From the NCBI GenBank assembly GCA_016186235.1, contig JACPMD010000045.1:1-7920 (forward strand): 7,920 bases of DNA, in the 5' to 3' direction. A model generated the notes under the pieces. That model saw nothing but the letters and a program-made list of their open reading frames with translations. It was not told the DNA's origin and ran no database searches. Shown piece after piece: positions 5,361 to 7,920 of the stretch. The stretch's first letter is position 1. Each line of letters opens with the position of its first letter. The translations under genes and the position numbers were made by a program. The DNA comes from Candidatus Roizmanbacteria bacterium. GTDB lineage: Bacteria; Patescibacteriota; Microgenomatia; UBA1406; GWC2-37-13.

Positions 5361-5381
5361 AATTTTCTAGAAGCGAAAATT
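5361..5381 (+). promoter_or_regulatory. Hairpin abutting the rplE start codon
   Basis: AATTTTC (5361-5367) pairs perfectly with GAAAATT (5375-5381) over a 7-nt loop. The stem ends on the base immediately before the rplE ATG. It is AT-rich and therefore weak, but it would occlude the ribosome landing zone of a gene that has no Shine-Dalgarno. A seven-codon ORF (ATG at 5347, TAG at 5368) with a weak AAGG upstream runs into the stem; I regard that ORF as probably accidental. Confidence 0.4.
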
Positions 5382-5912
5382 ATGACATTCAAGGATCATT
5401 TTAACAATGAGGTGAGAAAGAAATTAATCTCAGAATTACATCTGCCGAATATGATGCAAGTTCCTAAAGTAATCAAAATTATCGTAAACGTTGGCGCTGG
5501 AGAAGCTGTCACGAATAAAGGCGCAATAGAAAAGATTCAAGAGCAACTCGGTCTGATTACAGGTCAGAAACCCGTTATTACTAAAGCTCGAAAGTCAGTA
5601 TCGGCATTTAAGATACGAAAAGGCCTTCCAATCGGCGTAAAAGTTACTCTTCGGAGCGCAAAAATGTACAACTTTTTAGAAAAATTTATTAAAGTTATTA
5701 TTCCAAGATTGAGAGATTTTAGAGGGATAGACCCAAAGAGTATTGATCCTCATGGGAATCTTAATATTGGATTGTCTGAACAAACTATATTTCCCGAAAT
5801 AGAGTTCGATAAAATTGATAAAATAAGAGGCTTGGAGGTAACGATTGTGACGAACGCAAGGGATATGAATAAAGGAAAAAAACTGTTTGAACAACAAATG
5901 CAAGAGATATGA
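5382..5912 (+). CDS. rplE: 50S ribosomal protein L5 (uL5), C-terminus displaced by a frameshifting repeat
   Basis: L5 binds 5S rRNA in the central protuberance and touches P-site tRNA. The body is canonical: MMQVPKVIKIIVNVGAGEA (24-42), ITGQKPVITKARKSVSAFKIRKGLPIGVKVTLR (59-91), FLEKFIKVIIPRLRDFRGI (98-116) and GLSEQTIFPEIEFDKIDKIRGLEVTIVTNA (129-158). It should then end in the family's GRxLLxLLGxPFRK. Instead it reads MNKGKKLFEQQMQEI and stops at 176. The expected ending is encoded just downstream in the -1 frame, after a degenerate 44-bp-offset repeat. Residues 1-161 plus that 17-residue ending would give 178, the usual family length. Start chosen by alignment; no Shine-Dalgarno. Confidence 0.95.
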   Translation: MTFKDHFNNEVRKKLISELHLPNMMQVPKVIKIIVNVGAGEAVTNKGAIEKIQEQLGLITGQKPVITKARKSVSAFKIRKGLPIGVKVTLRSAKMYNFLEKFIKVIIPRLRDFRGIDPKSIDPHGNLNIGLSEQTIFPEIEFDKIDKIRGLEVTIVTNARDMNKGKKLFEQQMQEI

Positions 5913-5936
5913 AAAAAGGAAGGAAACTTTTTGAAC
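5862..5936 (+). repeat. Degenerate direct repeat at the rplE 3' end
   Basis: Positions 5862-5892 and 5906-5936 match at 27 of 31 bases (mismatches at 5870, 5878, 5879 and 5885), offset by 44 bp with 13 unique bases between. Each copy encodes a version of the same L5 tail: MNKGKKLFE in the rplE frame and MKKGRKLFE in the -1 frame. Because 44 is not a multiple of three, the second copy and the canonical end beyond it are out of frame with rplE. The four substitutions suggest the event is not a fresh assembly duplication. Confidence 0.8.
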
Positions 5937-5962
5937 TCTTAGGAATTCCCTTTAAGAAATAA
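5909..5962 (+). CDS. 17-residue ORF carrying the canonical L5 C-terminus
   Basis: This ORF reads MKKGRKLFELLGIPFKK and ends in TAA three bases before rpsN. The sequence is the C-terminal signature of L5, comparable to the ...LLxxxxFPFRK ending of bacterial L5, but it is separated from the rplE body. Its ATG shares ATGA with the rplE stop, so reinitiation by terminating ribosomes is possible. A -1 shift between about 5891 and 5911 would instead fuse it to L5, since the -1 frame is open there. No standard slippery heptamer lies in that interval, and slipping at the A7 run (5876-5882) would hit a stop at 5888-5890. It is either a dead remnant or a peptide completing L5 in trans. Confidence 0.5.
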   Translation: MKKGRKLFELLGIPFKK

Positions 5963-5965
5963 CAT

Positions 5966-6151
5966 ATGGCGAAAACATCGGATGAAGTAAAATTTCGCAA
6001 AAAGCAAAAATATACGGTGAGGTACAGAAACCGTTGTCCTTTTTGTGGAAGAGCACGAGGATATTTGCGAAGATTTGGCATGTGTCGCATCTGTTTTAGA
6101 GAAAGGGCGTTACAAGGTGAAATACCAGGTGTAAGGAAAATGTCTTGGTGA
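5966..6151 (+). CDS. rpsN: 30S ribosomal protein S14, zinc-binding type (uS14)
   Basis: S14 is a head protein of the small subunit, incorporated late next to S3 and S10. At 61 residues this is the short, zinc-containing form. Two Cys-x-x-Cys pairs, C24/C27 (CPFC) and C40/C43 (CRIC), flank the [12 protein letters not shown] linker. The conserved ending [19 protein letters not shown] (43-61) finishes on the usual Ser-Trp before TGA. That stop position supports TGA being read as a terminator in this organism. The next gene is rpsS, a 30S head partner, whereas rpsH would be standard. Confidence 0.97.
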   Translation: MAKTSDEVKFRKKQKYTVRYRNRCPFCGRARGYLRRFGMCRICFRERALQGEIPGVRKMSW

Positions 6152-6169
6152 TTTTATTTTCATAAAACT

Positions 6170-6454
6170 ATGAGTAGATCTCTAAAAAAAGGCCCGTATA
6201 TTGACGAAAAACTTTTAAAAAAAGTAATGAAACAAAAGCAGTCGGGAAGTCTTGTGCCAATAAAAACATGGTCGCGTGACTCCCAAATTGCACCGGAATT
6301 TGTAGGACATAGAATCGCCATTCACAATGGCCACAAATTTGTCGAAGTACTTATTTCCGAGACAATGGTAGGTCATCGATTGGGAGAGTTTTCTCCCACT
6401 CGTACTTTTAGAAGTCACGGTAAAGTTACCAAAAAAGTTATAGAAGCAACATAA
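6170..6454 (+). CDS. rpsS: 30S ribosomal protein S19 (uS19), relocated
   Basis: S19 lies in the 30S head, forms inter-subunit bridges with L5, and is next to S13 and S14. The 94-residue protein is of normal length and easily recognised: [17 protein letters not shown] (3-19), [50 protein letters not shown] (31-80) and the H/G-rich C-terminus RSHGK (81-85). Its place is abnormal. In the standard S10 operon it lies between rplB and rplV; here it is between rpsN and rpsH. No second copy or remnant exists at the old site. The start is in aaaactATG, without a Shine-Dalgarno. Confidence 0.97.
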   Translation: MSRSLKKGPYIDEKLLKKVMKQKQSGSLVPIKTWSRDSQIAPEFVGHRIAIHNGHKFVEVLISETMVGHRLGEFSPTRTFRSHGKVTKKVIEAT

Positions 6455-6460
6455 TTTACT

Positions 6461-6853
6461 ATGGAAAACTCAATCATCGATTTCATAATACGGATTAAAA
6501 ATGGATATATGGCGCGAAAAGAAACAGTGGATTCCCCTTTTTCACGTTTTAGGGAAGAAATAGCAAAAAAATTGGTTAAGCTGAGTTTCATAAAAGATTA
6601 TTCGATAAAAGAAGTAAAGCCTCGAATAAAAAAGATGACCATAGAGCTTTTATATAAAAACGGCCAACCTGCCATAACAGATGTCAAAATTTTTTCCAAG
6701 CTAGGTCAACGATACTACACGCCTTATAAAAGAATTAAACCTGTTCTAGGCGGGCTTGGGTTTTCGCTGCTATCGACATCGAAGGGAACTCTGACGAATA
6801 TTGAGGCGAGAAAGTTACGAGTTGGGGGAGAGCTTTTATTCGAAATCTGGTAA
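6461..6853 (+). CDS. rpsH: 30S ribosomal protein S8 (uS8)
   Basis: S8 is a primary 16S rRNA binder in the central domain; in E. coli it is also the translational repressor of the spc operon. The 130 residues match the family. The N-terminus IIDFIIRIKNGYMARKETVDSPFSRFREEIAKKLVKLSFIKDY (5-47) follows the usual DxxxRIRNA...KxxVxxPxSKxK pattern. The C-terminal half holds KPVLGGLGFSLLSTSKGTLTNIEARKLRVGGELLFEIW (93-130), including the conserved STSKG and the closing GGExLxxxW. The start lies in tttactATG, almost identical to the context at rplD and rpsQ. It follows rpsS after six bases. Confidence 0.96.
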   Translation: MENSIIDFIIRIKNGYMARKETVDSPFSRFREEIAKKLVKLSFIKDYSIKEVKPRIKKMTIELLYKNGQPAITDVKIFSKLGQRYYTPYKRIKPVLGGLGFSLLSTSKGTLTNIEARKLRVGGELLFEIW

Positions 6854-6878
6854 TCTCTCGACGCGCTCGAAATAACCT

Positions 6879-7442
6879 ATGTCAAAAATTGGAGAAAAAT
6901 CAATTCAGATTCCCAAAAGTATACAGGTGGACATTTCTCAAAATTCCGTAAAAGTAAAAGGGAAAGAAGGGGAAATTTCGCATACACTACCAGAAGTTCT
7001 TAAGGTGCAGAAAGAAGGAGAAGCGCTCATGGTCAAAAGATCAAACAATGAAAAAAAGACAAAATCTCTCCACGGTCTGTTCCGTGAACTTCTCAGCAAT
7101 GCGGTTAAAGGAGTTGAGAGTCCTTGGGAAAAAAAACTAGAGGTTGTAGGAACAGGTTTTAACGTGAAATTGCAAGGAGAAGATTTAGTTTTCAAAGTTG
7201 GATTTTCTCACCCGGTTACATTTAAAAAAGTGAGCGGTACCAAATTTAAAGTTGAGGGGAATAATAAAGTATTAGTTTCCGGAATAGACAAACAGCTCGT
7301 CGGCCAGGTTGCTTATCAGATAAAAATGTTGAAGAAACCAGACGCATATAAAGGAAAAGGGATTCGTTATCTGGGAGAGAAAATAAGAATTAAGCCCGGC
7401 AAAAAGGCAAAAACAGTGACTGCCGGCGCTACTCCAGTCTAA
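6879..7442 (+). CDS. rplF: 50S ribosomal protein L6 (uL6)
   Basis: L6 sits at the base of the L7/L12 stalk near the sarcin-ricin loop and the factor-binding site. The 187 residues are slightly longer than the usual 176-180 and form the two repeated L6 domains. Visible landmarks are MSKIGEKSIQIPKSIQV (1-17), VKVKGKEGEISHTL (24-37), the RELLSNAVKGVESPWEKKLEVVGTGFNVKLQG stretch (69-100) and the C-terminal signature KKPDAYKGKGIRYLGEKIRIKPGKKAK (152-178). The 25-bp gap before it contains no Shine-Dalgarno; the start is in acctATG. Confidence 0.96.
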   Translation: MSKIGEKSIQIPKSIQVDISQNSVKVKGKEGEISHTLPEVLKVQKEGEALMVKRSNNEKKTKSLHGLFRELLSNAVKGVESPWEKKLEVVGTGFNVKLQGEDLVFKVGFSHPVTFKKVSGTKFKVEGNNKVLVSGIDKQLVGQVAYQIKMLKKPDAYKGKGIRYLGEKIRIKPGKKAKTVTAGATPV

Positions 7443-7443
7443 C

Positions 7444-7806
7444 ATGAAAAAAATAACTCATAATAGACAGTTAAGACGAAAAAGGAGAGTAAGCTCGAAT
7501 ATTGTAGGAACGAAGGAGCGGCCTCGAGTTTCGGTTTTCGTCTCAAACAAGTATATTTATGCGCAGCTCATTGATGACCAGGAGAGGAAAACATTAACTT
7601 CTTTCTCGAGTGTGCAGTTAAAGAAATCAAAAAGTTACAAGCGAGAAAAGAAAGTGCAGGAAGCCAAGATGGTTGGAGCTGAACTTGCTAAAATTTCCCA
7701 AAAAAAGGGCATTATGCACGCGATTCTCGATAGAGGGCTACATTCTTATAAAGGAAGAATAAAATCCCTAACAGAGGGTTTAAGAGAAGGAGGATTGAAA
7801 GTATGA
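7444..7806 (+). CDS. rplR: 50S ribosomal protein L18 (uL18)
   Basis: L18 binds 5S rRNA together with L5 in the central protuberance. The 120-residue length is standard. Recognisable parts are the basic N-terminus RQLRRKRRVSSNIVGTKERPRVSVFVSNKYIYAQLIDD (8-45), KMVGAELAKISQKKGI (75-90), the signature ILDRGLHSYKGRIKSLTEGLREGGLKV (94-120) and the final Gly-Leu-Lys-Val. Its last codons (EGG) contain an AAGGAGG that serves as ribosome binding site for rpsE. The stop TGA overlaps the rpsE start (ATGA), so the two genes are probably translationally coupled. Confidence 0.96.
   Translation: MKKITHNRQLRRKRRVSSNIVGTKERPRVSVFVSNKYIYAQLIDDQERKTLTSFSSVQLKKSKSYKREKKVQEAKMVGAELAKISQKKGIMHAILDRGLHSYKGRIKSLTEGLREGGLKV
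7787..7793 (+). promoter_or_regulatory. Strong Shine-Dalgarno site for rpsE
   Basis: AAGGAGG lies inside the last codons of rplR, nine bases before the rpsE ATG at 7803. It is the only full-strength Shine-Dalgarno I find at any of the 18 ribosomal-protein starts in the window. It supports this ATG as the rpsE start. Confidence 0.75.
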
Positions 7807-7920
7807 TCGATAACAAACTACAACAAAACGATAATGAAGGACAAAAGGTAGAGGAAAAAGTGCTACTGATAAAAAGAGTATCAAAGAAAGTCCCTGGAGG
7901 AAATTATGTATCTTTTACGG
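7803..7920 (+). CDS. rpsE: 30S ribosomal protein S5 (uS5), 5' part
   Basis: S5 helps form the mRNA entry channel and contributes to decoding accuracy. Only the first 39 codons lie in the window; the gene continues past the right edge. After a poorly conserved, polar lead of about 18 residues (asparagine-, glutamine- and acid-rich), the segment VLLIKRVSKKVPGGNYVSFT (20-39) matches the start of the S5 N-terminal double-stranded-RNA-binding-like domain, where the family reads VVxIxRVxKVVKGGRRxSF. The start overlaps the rplR stop as ATGA and has a clear AAGGAGG upstream. Its position after L18 is standard for the spc operon. Confidence 0.92.
   Translation, partial: MIDNKLQQNDNEGQKVEEKVLLIKRVSKKVPGGNYVSFT

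Noticed and set aside
5347..5370. Seven-codon ORF (MVIVEIF) before rplE as a second leader peptide
   Set aside because: It is too short to separate from chance, despite a weak AAGG upstream; kept only as a note on the hairpin region.
5876..5885. A-rich heptamer A_AAA_AAA as a programmed -1 frameshift site producing full-length L5
   Set aside because: A -1 slip here enters a frame that meets TGA at 5888-5890 before the canonical tail, so it cannot join the two parts.
6854..6878. Repeated CTCGA (6857-6870) before rplF as a regulatory palindrome
   Set aside because: Only four pairs can form around a short loop, and the gap is too small to show more structure.
1..7920. CRISPR array, transposon, defence or biosynthetic system
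   Set aside because: No spaced direct-repeat array, transposase-like protein or non-ribosomal gene was found; every confident gene is a ribosomal protein.

Overview
The window is one dense, single-strand ribosomal-protein cluster, equivalent to the fused S10 and spc operons of other bacteria. Reading left to right it encodes L3, L4, L23, L2, L22, S3, L16, L29, S17, L14, L24, L5, S14 (zinc type), S19, S8, L6, L18 and the first 39 codons of S5, which runs off the right edge. All identifications rest on conserved family motifs read in the translations. No gene is supported on the minus strand.

The likely source is a Patescibacteria (Candidate Phyla Radiation) genome, possibly of the Microgenomates side. 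This is inferred from lysine-rich, AT-leaning coding sequence, almost no Shine-Dalgarno sites, several divergent motifs in normally invariant proteins, and an 'LPVGRQxGK' insert in S3 of a kind I associate with such genomes. TGA ends S17, S14, L18 and L23 at the expected C-termini, so the code treats TGA as stop. That argues against the Gracilibacteria/Absconditabacteria lineages that read TGA as glycine.

Positions 1-190 hold no large gene but look regulatory. There is a near-consensus promoter (TTGACC, 17 bp, TATAAT), then a possible 20-codon leader ORF that begins almost at the expected transcription start. Next comes a 9-bp helix that is mutually exclusive with a strong intrinsic terminator. 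The terminator ends only 12 bases before the L3 start codon. This is the layout of a transcription attenuator controlling the whole operon. rpsJ (S10), usually the first gene, is not between this promoter and rplC.

Positions 191-4399 carry the S10-operon part. rpsS (S19) is missing from its standard place between rplB and rplV, where only 4 bases separate the two genes. Positions 4372-7920 carry the spc part, in which rpsS reappears between rpsN and rpsH. The L24-L5 gap is the largest intergenic stretch after the leader (83 bp). It holds two hairpins at the position where S8 represses the spc operon in Escherichia coli.

The most unusual coding feature is at the end of rplE. A degenerate 31-bp direct repeat, offset by 44 bp, has thrown the gene out of frame. 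L5 now ends in a non-canonical tail, and the canonical L5 C-terminus sits in a separate 17-codon ORF joined by an ATGA stop/start overlap.

Together the products build the 50S peptidyl-transferase and exit-tunnel surroundings (L2, L3, L4, L16, L22, L23, L29, L24), the central protuberance (L5, L18), the L6/L14 factor-side face, and the 30S head and body (S3, S14, S19, S8, S17, S5).
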